Shown here: piece by piece, positions 34,457-45,600 of the stretch | Layout: every line of letters begins with the position of its first letter | How positions within the stretch are numbered: position 1 is the stretch's first letter | Source: Gnetum montanum | Taxonomy: Eukaryota > Streptophyta > Gnetopsida > Gnetales > Gnetaceae | Direction: 5' to 3' | Assembly: GCA_015680685.1 (NCBI GenBank) | Contig: MNCI01006660.1 | Coordinates: 490,203-554,202 of the forward strand | DNA: 64,000 bases | The notes under the pieces: model-generated | Told to the model about the DNA's origin: nothing | What the model saw: only the letters and a program-made list of their open reading frames with translations | The model's database searches: none | Program-made: the position numbers and the translations under genes

Positions 34457-35063
34457 TTTTACTATACCGTCCAAAATCATCGGTGAGAGGCTAGATTGAA
34501 CAGACACCAAGAGATCTACAGATGAAATAGTAAGACCCTACCTTTGCTTGAGGGCAAACTGGAAATCAACGAAGGTAGAGTGCCTTGAATGGTATGCATG
34601 CAGATCAAATGAGGACTTCCCCGAACGTACGCAATTGCAATGCGTTGGGTTATACATAAACAAATGCAAATGATGAAAATAGAATGCAAACAAGCATAAC
34701 AAGTGTAACGAATGTAAATGGTAAATGGTGAAAACAAAGTAAACAATGCAAGCTGTATGAAAAATGAAAAATAGGTAGTAAAAAATGTAAAAAATGTGTA
34801 TTACAAATGATTACAATGTGCACCGGTCAAACGTAGTTGCAGATTACCGCCAGTCAGATGTGAGCCCCGGTGGATGTGAATGGATGCTGGGGAATACAGG
34901 TTTCTGGTTGTAGGTTCTGCAGCGTGACCAAGATTGCCCTTGCTCCGCGTAACCAAGTCTAATGCCCAACGTATGAAATGTTGCTTGGAATGTTTAGCGT
35001 ATAAAGTGTACAAGATGCTCTATGATCAAATTTGCCAACCCTCTCGATCTAGTGGAAAATTGG

Positions 35064-35074
35064 GGTATTTATAC
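35064..35074 (-). promoter_or_regulatory. LTR TATA box (active-position copy)
   Basis: The minus strand reads GTATAAATACC. As this is the 5' LTR, this copy would drive the element transcript. Confidence 0.6.
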
Positions 35075-35585
35075 GATTTTGATGCATGGGATGTAGATCT
35101 TTGTGAAGATCCATGGCTATCAGGTGCAGGAAATGTGGATTAGGTGACACATGTGACCATTTTGAATGAAATCCATAGAAATTGTTACAATGTACAGTGC
35201 GGCATCCAAGATCTCTTACGTTGGCGTGCGTAATGCCCAGCGTAAGAACTTGAAACACTAAAAACAAATGTTAAAAATGCAACAAATGTTAATGTACAAG
35301 CATGGATCTAGGTGTTTGGCCTCTAGATCTATAGTTTTGTGCTATTTTTGGCCTGCCAAAGCCTCCGACGTGCATGGATCTGGCTCTGATGTGTGTGCAG
35401 CCTGTTCGGGTGTCAGCGTTTGGCGTCCAGCATCACTAACAATGTATGACCTGAAAATAGTGCATTTTGAACCTATTTTTGACCTGTGAGACCCATTTTC
35501 AAAGTGGATATGCATGCCTAAGGTTGTGAGGGTTCTACACATCTATTTTGAGCTGATTTGGAGGCTTTTTGACACACTTTTTGTT

Positions 35586-36527
35586 GGTCATGCTGTGGTC
35601 ACGCTGCCCAACGTGACCTCAGTGTGACCAAGTGTTTATGCCCTATTTATGCCCTATTTTGAGCTGATTTTTGGATGTTGATGCCTATTTATTGATGCCC
35701 AACTACTGCATACCCTCCAAGGTGGCTTGGATGCTGAATTTGACTCCATATGCTACCGTTTTAGGCCCGTTTGGTTTGGTCACGCTGTGCAGCATGACCA
35801 AAGTGTGGCCCCAGCGTAACCAAGCTTAAATGGCATGTTTAAAGCCTGTGAACATGTACAATTATTTCCTAGCTCTTGGGAGTTGAATTCATGTCGAAAT
35901 TCTTCCTGGAGGTGCCTGAATTGAGCCGTTCTTTTTTGGTCACGCTGTGTAGCGTCTGAAAAAGTAACCCCAGTGTCACCAAGTCAAAATGGGATATTTG
36001 AGGCTCAAATTTGGAGGTTTTGAAGCCTGTGAACATGTAAAAGTATTTCAATCCTTGGGGGTCACTCGAATGTTGAAGATGCTACCTAAAACTGCTTATT
36101 TTAACCTATTTTTGCTTGGTTACGTTGTGCAGCGTCTGAAAAAGTAACCCCAGCGTCACCAACTGAAAATACCTCATTTAAGACCCAAATTTTGATTTTC
36201 TGGAAGCTGGGAGCTATTGGGGACCTTGGTGAAGGCCACAAGGGGTCCTTATGCCCAATTTTAGCCTATTTTGACTCAGTTTCAAGGCTCCAAAAGTTGG
36301 TGACGCTGATCCTTACGCTGTGTAGCATAAGAAAATGTAGTCAAGCGTAATCAATTGAAAATACCTCATTTAAGACCCAAATTTTGACTTTCTAGAGGTT
36401 GGGAGCTATTGGGGGCCTTGGTGAAGGTCATGGGGGGGGGATCCTTCTACTCAATTTTTGCCTATTTTGACTCAGTTTCGGGGCTACAAAAGTTGGTGAT
36501 GCTAATCCTTACGCTGTGCAGCGTAAG
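35586..36527. repeat. U3 palindrome array of the 5' LTR of element C
   Basis: Six inverted repeats corresponding one to one with 27469-28430. The last is a perfect CTTACGCTGTGCAGCGTAAG at 36508-36527. Confidence 0.85.
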
Positions 36528-36776
36528 CTAGCGTGACCAAAGTGTAGCTAGCTCGAACTAAGCATTTTGAGCCTGAAACATTTGATTCTGGATGCCAGCA
36601 ATTGGTGCAGTCACCTGTGGGCCTTGGGGGGACCTTTCTTGTTGAATCGTGAAGCATCGAAGGCTGTCTCAGAGTCCAAGTTTGGTCATGCTATATTCAT
36701 GCTTGGGTAGCTGCATGGCTTAACTTGAATCTTGTTTGAAAGTGCTAGGCCAAACTTTTGTGGTGTTTTCACTTTC

Positions 36777-37640
36777 CATCGGGCTATTCTACTGCTCTCA
36801 TACAAGGTCATTGTGATAGCCTAAAGTATGTTGCTCTTGCATATGATGTTAACCTTGCTATGAAATAAGTAATGTCTCCACTTTTTTAGCATGAATACTA
36901 GAGCGAGAAAATTTATTTCTACTTTGTTATACTTTTCCTCATAAGCTATTAGCGCATGGCTCAAGTAATAAACTGGGATTTCAAAGCTATTGTCCTTCTT
37001 CTGACATAACAATGCTGCAATAGATGTGTCTAAAGTGGCAAGGTAGATGTAGAAAGGCTTATCCCTCTGTGGTGGGTAAACAGTTGGGAGGTGCAAAAGC
37101 TCTTTCTTTAGGTTATCAAACGCTTGTTGACATTATTCTATCCACTCAAAGTTGATCCTCTTTTTAGCAAGTGTTGCATGGGTTGTAACTTGTCAGTCTA
37201 CCTCGTGATAAACCTCTAGATAAATTGTACTCTGCCTTACAACCCGCGTAGCTCTTTAAGGTTCATAGGTGGTGCTAAGTTGACAATGGCCCTTACCTTG
37301 TCAGGGTTCACTCGTATCCCTACCTCCAATACTAAAAACCCTAGCATGCATCCAGTTTTAACTTTGAAAACACATTTTCTTGGGTTGAGACGCAAGTCAT
37401 GCCTATGACAATAGTTGAGGACTACATCTATATCGTTGGGATGATCAACAGCTTCCTTAGACTTGACCGCTATGTCATCCATGTAATCATTTAGTCTCTC
37501 CAAGAGGTAGTAGCAAAAAATGTATGTCATGGCTCGTTGATAAGTTGATCTAATATTCATATGACAAGTTTCATTTCTAGCTGATAGTTGTTTGTGTTGA
37601 TTCCCTATGCCTAAAGGATTGACACCATGGTGTGAATTTG
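36777..37640 (-). pseudogene. Reverse transcriptase and RNase H fragment (body B, right of element C)
   Basis: The frame at 37560-37237 reads STYQRAMTYIF, then NDYMDDIAVKSK with the Y-M-D-D catalytic box, then GIRVNPDKVRAIVNLAPPMN and LKELRGL. The frame at 37096-36821 is RNase H (PFYIYLATLDTSIAALLCQK, PVYYLSHAL, YNKVEINFLALVF). It is the 5' continuation of the pol fragment at 24470-26332, displaced by element C. Homology to body A ends near 37640, so the rest of body B was deleted. Confidence 0.85.
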
Positions 37641-38415
37641 ATGTCTAACCTTGGTTGTTATGAAATTTTGTCATAATGTGTTGTAAAAATTTTACCCAAA
37701 GATTTATTTGTAAATATTTTCTTTGCATGTCAAATTTACAAAAAATTTTCTAATATAATATAATTCATAGATTAAAATCCCCCAAATCTTCAATTATGAA
37801 TCTTTAAGTAAAATCCCTAAATGTCTTCCACTATGAAATCTTTTTTAGCCTAACTACTATCCCCAAATTTCATCTATGTTTAACCAAACTTTTCCATTGA
37901 AGTTTGATTTTAACCACATATTCAACACTACAATTGCTATCAAAATCAAGTCAAAGAATATTTATGTTCCTATCAAAACTATACACAAGTAACACATAAG
38001 AAAGAAGTAATTTCTTGGTAAAAAAGAGAGAGAGAAAAAAAAGAAAAGAAACCTTTTGTTAGTAAAATTATTTAAAATTCCCCTAGTTCTATTCAAAGAT
38101 AAAAACTACAATGTCCTCTTATCCAAAAAAAATGAAAAATGAAAAACTTACATGAAAAAATTATGCATAAGAAACTTTCAATTAAATTAAAAATTGATTT
38201 GTTTTTACAAAACTAACCAAAGTTAAAGACATTATTTTCAATCTCTCTTTACTATATTTTTATTTGTGGATGAATCATGCAAGTATGAACTTTGCAACAA
38301 TTCCATGTAATGAGGAAAAAAAATACTAGATTAACATATGTTTTTATATGCTTTGTTAAACTTTCTATGGGCAACTTATTCTCAATTTTTCTCAACAAAA
38401 CCAACCAAAGAATCT
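37641..38415. other. AT-rich intergenic sequence
   Basis: No coding signal, RNA gene or clear repeat. This marks the exit from the retrotransposon cluster. Confidence 0.4.
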
Positions 38416-38531
38416 AAGGAAGATGCCCTAGTTGCATAAAGGCTAGATCCACTAATTGAACCTCTCCTGAAACAAGGAAGATGCCCTAGTTGCATAAAGG
38501 CTATATCCACTAATTGAACCTCTCATGAAAC
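38416..38531. repeat. Tandem duplication of 58 bp
   Basis: 38416-38473 and 38474-38531 are nearly identical (aaggaagatgccctagttgc...). They differ at only a few positions, so the duplication is recent. Confidence 0.9.
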
Positions 38532-38595
38532 AAATTTAACAAATTTAGTTGATGATGTTACCTTCTCCCTTTCCCAAGTGATAATTTCCAACAAT

Positions 38596-38705
38596 GGAGT
38601 GTTAGCCTAGTGGTAAGACACTTGATTTGAACGCTTCAAATCTTAGCCTAGTGGTAAAACACTTGATTTAGAAGCTCTAAATCATGGGTTTGATTTTGGT
38701 GGGTA
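38596..38705 (+). mobile_element. tRNA-derived SINE-like sequence
   Basis: gttagcctagtggtaagac contains a good RNA polymerase III A box (TAGCCTAGTGG). ggtttgattttggtgg matches a decayed B box. The head is partly duplicated (38610 and 38643). The same head occurs at 60563. Confidence 0.55.
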
Positions 38706-39022
38706 ATGTTGAATTATATAAAGTTCTAATTAGACTATATATCTTGAACTATAACTATGCTTACTTATATAAAATTTTAATTAGATTATATATCTTGGGG
38801 TGTACCTACAGTTCACTTATTTCCAGTTTGAACACTCCCCTAATTGATAATATGTAAACTATGACATTTTAGAAAAATCTTAAATAAGTTATAATATTTC
38901 CTTAATTTTTCAAAACTTGTAATTAAAATTTCTGAAAGTATTTTAGGTAACGTGTTGCAAATGCACACTTGACACGTATTCTTCCTGAGTTATTTGTGCT
39001 ACACGAACGCTGATCAATGGTT

Positions 39023-39340
39023 TCAAAAAACTGTTACGTCGGGTATTCTCTTCCCAGTTGTTTTGGAAATGTCGGAACAGAACGGCCTTGTAAATTGAAA
39101 GGAACCAGGTTGCACTAGCCTCGGGATACGGCTCCCAACAACGTGCAATACATAGCCGAATAGAGTTTTAGAATGATACGTGGGTGTAGTAAAATACAGC
39201 GAGAAGTTTTGGATGTATTCAAGACACAAAGGCCATCCTCGTGCAAAAGGAATTCGAGCAACGGTGATAACGGCAATCGGCAACACATTCAGTGTCTTTC
39301 GTATTTTGCTATAATTCTCGTCTCCTTGACAATCATACAA
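39023..39340 (-). CDS. Possible first exon or fragment with a mitochondrial-type presequence
   Basis: A 105-residue minus-strand frame of higher CpG content than its surroundings ends with an Arg/Ser/Phe-rich segment: SRIPRLVQPGSFQFTRPFCS, then DISKTTGKRIPD. Such composition is typical of organelle presequences. A GT donor (gac|gtaaca) follows IPD, but no downstream exon is seen on this strand before 37.6 kb. It overlaps the area where the 3' untranslated region of the WD40/R-SNARE gene should lie, so it may be chance, a gene fragment or UTR. I do not recognise the protein. Confidence 0.2.
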   Translation of the reverse strand: MYDCQGDENYSKIRKTLNVLPIAVITVARIPFARGWPLCLEYIQNFSLYFTTPTYHSKTLFGYVLHVVGSRIPRLVQPGSFQFTRPFCSDISKTTGKRIPDVTVF

Positions 39341-39659
39341 ATCTAATCAAATGGAGCACATACAAATCTATTGCACTATGAACAAATACAAATACAAAAA
39401 TATGTACGAGGATAAAATAGGGAAATTTGCACAATAACCGACTGCACAAAGGTTATACACGACATACGTTGACCCGAACACCATCCACTTACGATATTCT
39501 AGTTTGGTAAAATAGGATCACTCCGGAAGGAATATGTTAAGAAACACACGGCAGATAACATCATTCTTCAGATGACTCTGCGACACAATCTAATAGAAGT
39601 AAATTACAAACCATAGATGTCATTTGCACATTATCTTTCACAACGTTATAAATTTATGA

Positions 39660-42600
39660 TCATCTTTTGTTCTTTTCTTGCACAAGTTTTAACAATTCTT
39701 CTGCTGCAGATTGAAAGCTCTTTGCATCCTCTGCCATCTCTCCTGCACGATCATTGATACCCTGCCACAATTTACAGTTAAATAAAAGCCCTTAATGTGT
39801 ATGCATCATTACAATTCTAATGTTTTGAATTTATAATTTTTAAATTTTATAAAATCATCGTCATACGAATACTATTAACCGTGGAAAACTTGGTGCCCGC
39901 AGTTAAAATTGTGATTTTTCAAAATCTAGGTTACATATTCAAACCACTAAGTTACATAGCCATGCAAATGAATATGATCTTGAGTTTCTTGGTTGTAAAT
40001 ATTCATAAACTCGATCTCTGAATGAATGTCCTAAAGATATGCACAATTCAAGTGCTTTGTTTGGTAAGCCATTTCTCAAGAAAAGTAATGGTTTTTTAAT
40101 TGTAATCTTCAAAGATTCAATAATAATAACACATGTAATCAATAGACTAACAAAGATTGTAAGAGAATCCAGAAAGCATAATTGGATGAAGATGTGGTAT
40201 TATTTGTCACTTACATTAAAAATCAATGTACATGCACAGTATTGTATGTTAACTCGGTATAACTTTTATGCAAACGTTCTGCTTTGTTACAGTGCACTTT
40301 AGACTCTTGTCCTTTCTATAGTCGATATCTAGCAAGAAGGCCAGTAAACTAATTTAATGAGATTTTAGAAGTCAAATTTAAGTATTTATGTCATGGAAGA
40401 GGGAAGAGCGATGTGGGGTGCAGGTTCGGGAGCGAGTTCAAGCAAGATGGAGGAAGGTGTTGTGGGGGATGCAGCTGCAGATCAAGGGACCCCCTGCGTA
40501 TGGTCTAAAAGAGGTGGAGTTGAGGTTAATAGGGAGATTCATCTCTGCAAGTGCTGGGCCCAGTCTGGATCTGGTAAGGAAATGGGTAGCCATTCATTGG
40601 AATTTTTGTCGCCTGTAGGTGCCTTGCCTCCTGAAGAATTTTCTCCTTTTCACATTTTCGACCACGGTTGAGCAAGATCGGGTGCTGATTGGTGGACCGT
40701 GGTTTTTTGGGACTCTAGGCCTAGCCCTAACACATTGGCATCCTGGTGCTCACCGTGACGCAGACCTTTTTGCTAGGGCCCCAATCTAGATTAAACTTTT
40801 TCGACCACGGTTGAGCAAGATCGGGTACTGATTGGTGGACCGTGGTTTTTTGGGACTCGAGGCCTAGCCCTAACACATTGGCATCCTGGTGCTCATCGTG
40901 ACGCAGACCTTTTTGCTNAAGAGACTGGGTTTTGCTAGGTTTTGTGTCTAGAGGTCTTTGTCCATGAAGGATTTGGTCAAGGAGATTACCTTGGTCCTCC
41001 CTATGGGGGAAGAAAAGGTTCTTGTGGAATATGAAAATGTTGTGGTGGCTGCAAAGGGTGCCAAAAAGGTTACACCCTTGACAAGTTGTGCGACTTGCAG
41101 TACGCAAGGGCCCTTGACAAGGGATTGCAAGGTCAAGCAAAAGGAACATAGCCAAAGGAACTAGGGCCATCAGCAACAGGAGGATGGGTGGAAGGTGGTT
41201 ACTTGTAAGGGTAAGGCTTGGCAGGAATCTCTTGGGGCTCAAGTGGGGGTTGCTGAGGGGGCCATGTCAGGGCAATAGGGGGACAAGGTGGTGAAGGTGA
41301 ATGTTAAGGAGGTGATGCCAGAGATGCCTAGCCAGGAACCTGTACTTGAGGCAATGAGGACGTCAAAGGAGACACCTCCCATGTCATCGGTGCAGACGCC
41401 AAGGATGACAGAGGAAGAGTGCGATAAGGAGGGTGAGGGTATGCTATCTAGGTCACTAATCACTTCGAGGGATGATGTCCGACGAGCAGGGGTGGAGTTG
41501 CCCGCACTTGGTGAGTGGGTCAAGGTGGTGTGTGGGGGCCCAATGCCATCTATGGCTAAAATCGTTGGGGGAAGGGGAGAGGAGGGTGTCCCACCTTCTT
41601 TGTCTTGCCAGAGATTGTTCGTGTCAGGAGACCATTCAATGTGGCATCTTTCTTGGCATCTTGCTCCAAGCAAACACAACTTGAGATTGATTTGGGGGTT
41701 CAAACAATCTTCAAGGGAGTTTACAAAAAACACAATTCCTATAGGACATGAGGCTGCTCTCATGGAACTACCGTGGGCAAAGTACCCTGAATGATTTGAG
41801 AGTAGTGTAACATTGTCTGCCTACAAGAGACAGATTCAATTACAGGAGGGACATTGGTAGGGATGGGAGGTGTAGCTAGTTGGGAGCACGGGGAGGGCTA
41901 AGGGTTTGACCCTCTTGTGGAAGCTACCTTTTGAGGCATTTGATAGCTCCTCATGGAGCATCACTGTCTTCATTCGAGATGGGGACTTTTGGCTTACCAA
42001 TTTGTATGCTCCCCAAAGCTAGGAAGCTCGAATGCAGGAGTTGAACCAAGTTGGGTCTCTAGTCTGGGATAAACACAAGTGGATCCTGGTTGGGGAGACC
42101 CTAGCAGCCCTCCATAGGTTAGATGTGGAGGAGGAGGCATATTGGAAGCAGCAGGATCAGATTCAATGGCTAAGGGCTAGTGACCAAAACATCCACTTTT
42201 TCTTTGCTGCGGTGCATTCAACTCACAAGGAGTCCACAATCTTGTGATGCAAGGTAAGGAGATAAAAGGGGAGTGACAGGTTGCACATGCACTTTTGGAT
42301 TATTGGTCACAGATTTGGCAGCACTAGCCAGTGAAGCTGCTTTCTGTCCAAGTTGATAGAGTCCATAGTTTGGAGGATAATCTGGGTCTCTTGGCTCCTT
42401 TCTCCAAGTGGGAGCTTGAAGAGGCCCTTCGATCTATAAAGGCTAGGTGGGTCCCGAGGCCAAATGGATGGCCGATTGAATTTTTTAGGAATTCAATGAT
42501 GTGATGGGGCCCAATTTGTTGGATGCCTTTAACAAAATGTTGCGGTGGCAACAGGTTCGAAAAGAAATTAATTGTTCCCCTATTGTGCTTATTCTAAAGT

Positions 42601-45600
42601 CGAACCGGCCAACAGAGCCTACGCATTTCTGGCCGATTGATGTTTGCAACACCCTACTTTGCCTTTTTTCGAAAATGTTGATTACATGGTTAGTATCGTT
42701 AATGCCTTGGCTAGTGGGGCCATAGCAGGGAGGATTCGTCAAAGGACGCTACATTCAAGATCGAATTCTCCTAGTCCAAGAAATTCTTCATGCGTTGAAA
42801 ACATTAACAATGGAGGCTACCCCAACCTTCGAACCCTCTTGCAAGGGTTATCAAGAAAATGATGAGCTATGGTGGTTGGCGATGCGAACTGGGTGGGATG
42901 TCTTCCTACCTAGACTTCGAGGAGACCTAGATTTGGAAGATGAAAGCTTCTTTGCCAACTCAGGGGGTGGGGGACGGGGGGTGTGTGGGGTGGGTTGTTG
43001 GAGTGGGGGCAAGGACCGGACCCTGTTCCAGGGAGAGGAGATTTAGCTCACACAAAATTCCGTGGTAGCCTACCTGGGGGTCCCTATTGCGGGTGAGATT
43101 ATCCTGGCCGTTGGCTATGGTTTTCAAGATGCAGGGATTTTCCTCGTTGGGTCTATCCCAAGGATGAGGAGTGGGCAGTTCTTGAGGTCATCCTTGCCAA
43201 GTCTGTGGCAAGTTGCCGCTAACCTCGTCAAGAGGTTCTTTGTTCAATAGGAAAATGTGTCTAAGCTTGAAGGGCTGCATTTTAGTATTATGTGCTACCT
43301 CCGTTTGGGGACTATCCCAATTTTTCCTAGACATGCTACATCAGGGGCATTTGGGCAGGCATTTTGGTTTGATTTTGGTGCTCTAAGAAGAAGTATGTTC
43401 GTCCCAACTCAAGATGCAAGGGACCACCATAGGGATAGTGTACAATAGGTGGCAGATGAGTGTGTTGTCAAAGGTTGTTGATCTATCTAGTGATTCTGAG
43501 GAGGGGCATTGGAGGGCTCCTTGCCGAATGCACCCAGAGGACATGGCTTTGTCTCTGGGGAGATCGAGGGCTTGCAACATCAAGAGCCCCAAGTGGGTTA
43601 CACTAGTGGCGAGTCTTTAGGGGTTGGGGTGTCTCATTTTGAGGTGCTCTTGGCAGGGGTAGGGGAGTCCAGGGCCTAGGCTAATAGAGCTCACTAGGAG
43701 CATAAATGGGAGCCCAAGGCAATTGGATGAAGAGGTGTGTTGGCTTTGGGACACAACTTGGCAAGAGGGGCATAAATGGGATTTGTTGGAGACTGTAACC
43801 CATGAACAATTGTAGGCGGAGCTACAAATTGAAATTTGATGACAAATGGAGGAGGAAGCCCATGAGATGGAACAGTGGGTGAAAGCTGAGCAACAACATC
43901 GAGAGTAGGAAGCAGAGGAGGAGCAAATTCAGAGATTGGACGAGGCACATGAAAGGGATGCTCAGTGGTGGTTATGGAGGGGAGGTGCCCATGTGTCATT
44001 TTGAATATTAGCAAAGGGGCACCCTGGAGCTCTCTACGAAGACATATTAGACGCCAAGGGCAATAGTTACATCTAAATAAAGGGGAGATTCTCAAATGCT
44101 TGGAAGGCGAACCGACCCTACCCACACAACAGTTCTACAACAATTGGGTGGGGGACCCTACGCAGTATAGGGGCAGAAAGATAGAGGTCATAGTGCAAGC
44201 ATTGGCTGCTGCACTAGGAGTGGAGGTGGTAGAGGAGATCGTGGCACCAGTCGCAAGGGCTTAGATGAACATGATGGAGTTCTTCCCAAGACCCATTCCT
44301 AGGGTTGCTAGCGGACACATCCGAAAGTTTGAATTGCAAGGGGTTTGGAGGGATGCCGCACTCATGGTGGAGTAGTACTTTGTACAATCAAGGTACCCCC
44401 ACAAACTGGTGGGGGTGCATTTCACTTTTCTCAAGCATATTTGACAAGGTTCCCTGATTAACTTACCCTAGTTTTGGCGATGACCAAGGCGGCACCCAAG
44501 GGCGATCCTTGTGCTCTAGCGTGGGGGAGTGCCAAGTGCTCACCCAATGCCAACTTTTGTGTACCAATGGCGGCGGTGCCATGGGGCGTAGGCACAGAAC
44601 CACCAAGGTCCTGAGTTGGAAGACATCAGAGCTTTGGATCCATCCACAGCCATGGAGCCGACACAAGAACAAAGTGCTAGAGGTCAAATGCTGCTGGACG
44701 AGTGTTGACTAGCCGCCAAGCAAGCGTGGGTGGAGGAGTGCACATGGTGGCGACTCCAATGGAAGAACATGAGGCAAGAGGCCCAAAGGGAAGCAAACAC
44801 CTTGCGGTTGTAGGACCTCAGGTGGATGGAAGCGGTGATCATAGAGCACTGGACGAGACTGGCATAGCTTAGAGCAGAGAACCATCGATTGGCACTTATG
44901 CTAGGGACAACGGTGCAATAGGCTGTGGATGGCACAGACACATCAGACACCTTGGCTGCGGTTGAGAGTCTAGGGTCCGGGTCAAGGTTAGCAGAGACTA
45001 CAAGATGTCATGCTTCAAGGCTTGACGAGGTCGGGTAGTGCATGGCCTCGCCAACGACGGAGGGGGCTCCTTGCCCTTCAGAGGTGTGCAGTTGTTATTN
45101 NNNNNNNNNNNNNNNNNNNNNNNNNNNNNNNNNNNNNNNNNNGGATGGGTTGAGACCTTGGGTTGAGAGTTTTTGGGTAACGGGAGAGGGTTGCACTCTG
45201 CAGGCACATGGGAGCTCACTGTAAAAGTTGCAAGTGACCACTGTGTCATGTGGTTGGGTTTTGCAAACTTGGGTCAATGACCTATGTGTACATATGTACA
45301 TTTCTTTCTTTCTTTCTTTTGGAATAAAATATCTTGATTGTTTTTCCCAAAAATAAAAAATAAAAAATAAAAAAAAATAAAAAACTCTAAAAGCCAATGG
45401 AGTAAGGCTATGATGAAGGTGGTAACGATGTATGTATTTTATGCCTACAGCAATTACATAGTTGATCAAATGACATTCTTTCATAGTATTTGCATTGAAT
45501 TCTTGGCTAGTATAGCTTCTGTTCGTCATTAAATAGAATTTACTTTATTAACTTGTTACAGTAAAAGCTATTTAAAACATACCTGAAGCTTCATCTTATT

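Larger units (their letters stand above)
26333..36771 (-). mobile_element. Non-autonomous Tat-type LTR retrotransposon (element C), nested in body B
   Basis: Two LTRs (26333-28677 and 34463-36771) with matching ends bound a 5.8-kb interior, and a 5-bp CTTTC duplication flanks the whole. Minus-strand order is 5' LTR, primer-binding site (34441-34456), leader minisatellite (33771-34012), gag (about 33.26-31.97 kb), linker, protease (30.9-30.47 kb), minisatellite (30.29-29.8 kb), 3' region, polypurine tract (28678-28690), 3' LTR. Reverse transcriptase, RNase H and integrase are absent, so it must have moved with enzymes supplied by others, or lost pol after insertion. It keeps more CpG than A and B, so it is younger. 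Confidence 0.85.
34463..36771 (-). mobile_element. 5' LTR of element C
   Basis: Partner of 26333-28677. The TATA box is at 35064-35074. U3 contains the matching palindrome series near 35586, 35778, 35938, 36118, 36310 and 36507. It ends at 36771 with tggtgttttca and is followed by the right CTTTC duplication. Confidence 0.85.
40385..41750 (+). pseudogene. LINE ORF1 (DUF4283-like plus zinc knuckle), decayed
   Basis: The reading includes DLVRKWVAIHWNF, then RVLIGGPWFFGTLGLALTHW, the DUF4283 pattern (bulky hydrophobics ending W.P). After the N it includes MKDLVKEITLVLP, KVLVEYENVVVAA and CATCSTQGPLTRDC, a CCHC-type knuckle in which the usual His (G-H) is Pro. A long Glu/Pro/Ser-rich tail follows to 41750. 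The frame is broken by stops and by a duplicated block at 40655-40917. ORF1 proteins of this kind bind element RNA. Confidence 0.65.
40385..45384 (+). mobile_element. Decayed non-LTR retrotransposon (LINE) in the last intron
   Basis: It is antisense to the host gene. Order: an ORF1 with DUF4283-like and zinc-knuckle parts, endonuclease start near 41752, reverse transcriptase motifs at 42412-42800, then a GC-rich region, a 3' end with aataaaatatcttg, and an A-rich tail (about 45349-45384). The segment 43.7-45.1 kb has no LINE motif and may be another repeat inserted in it. Boundaries are approximate, and no target duplication was identified. Confidence 0.7.

Noticed and set aside
38596-38705. 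A functional tRNA gene
   Set aside because: A and B boxes are present, but there is no cloverleaf with a paired acceptor stem, and the head is duplicated; a SINE fits better.
41239-41763. Minus-strand frame of 174 codons
   Set aside because: It is the shadow of the Glu/Pro/Ser-rich LINE ORF1 tail on the plus strand, which fits the flanking LINE motifs.
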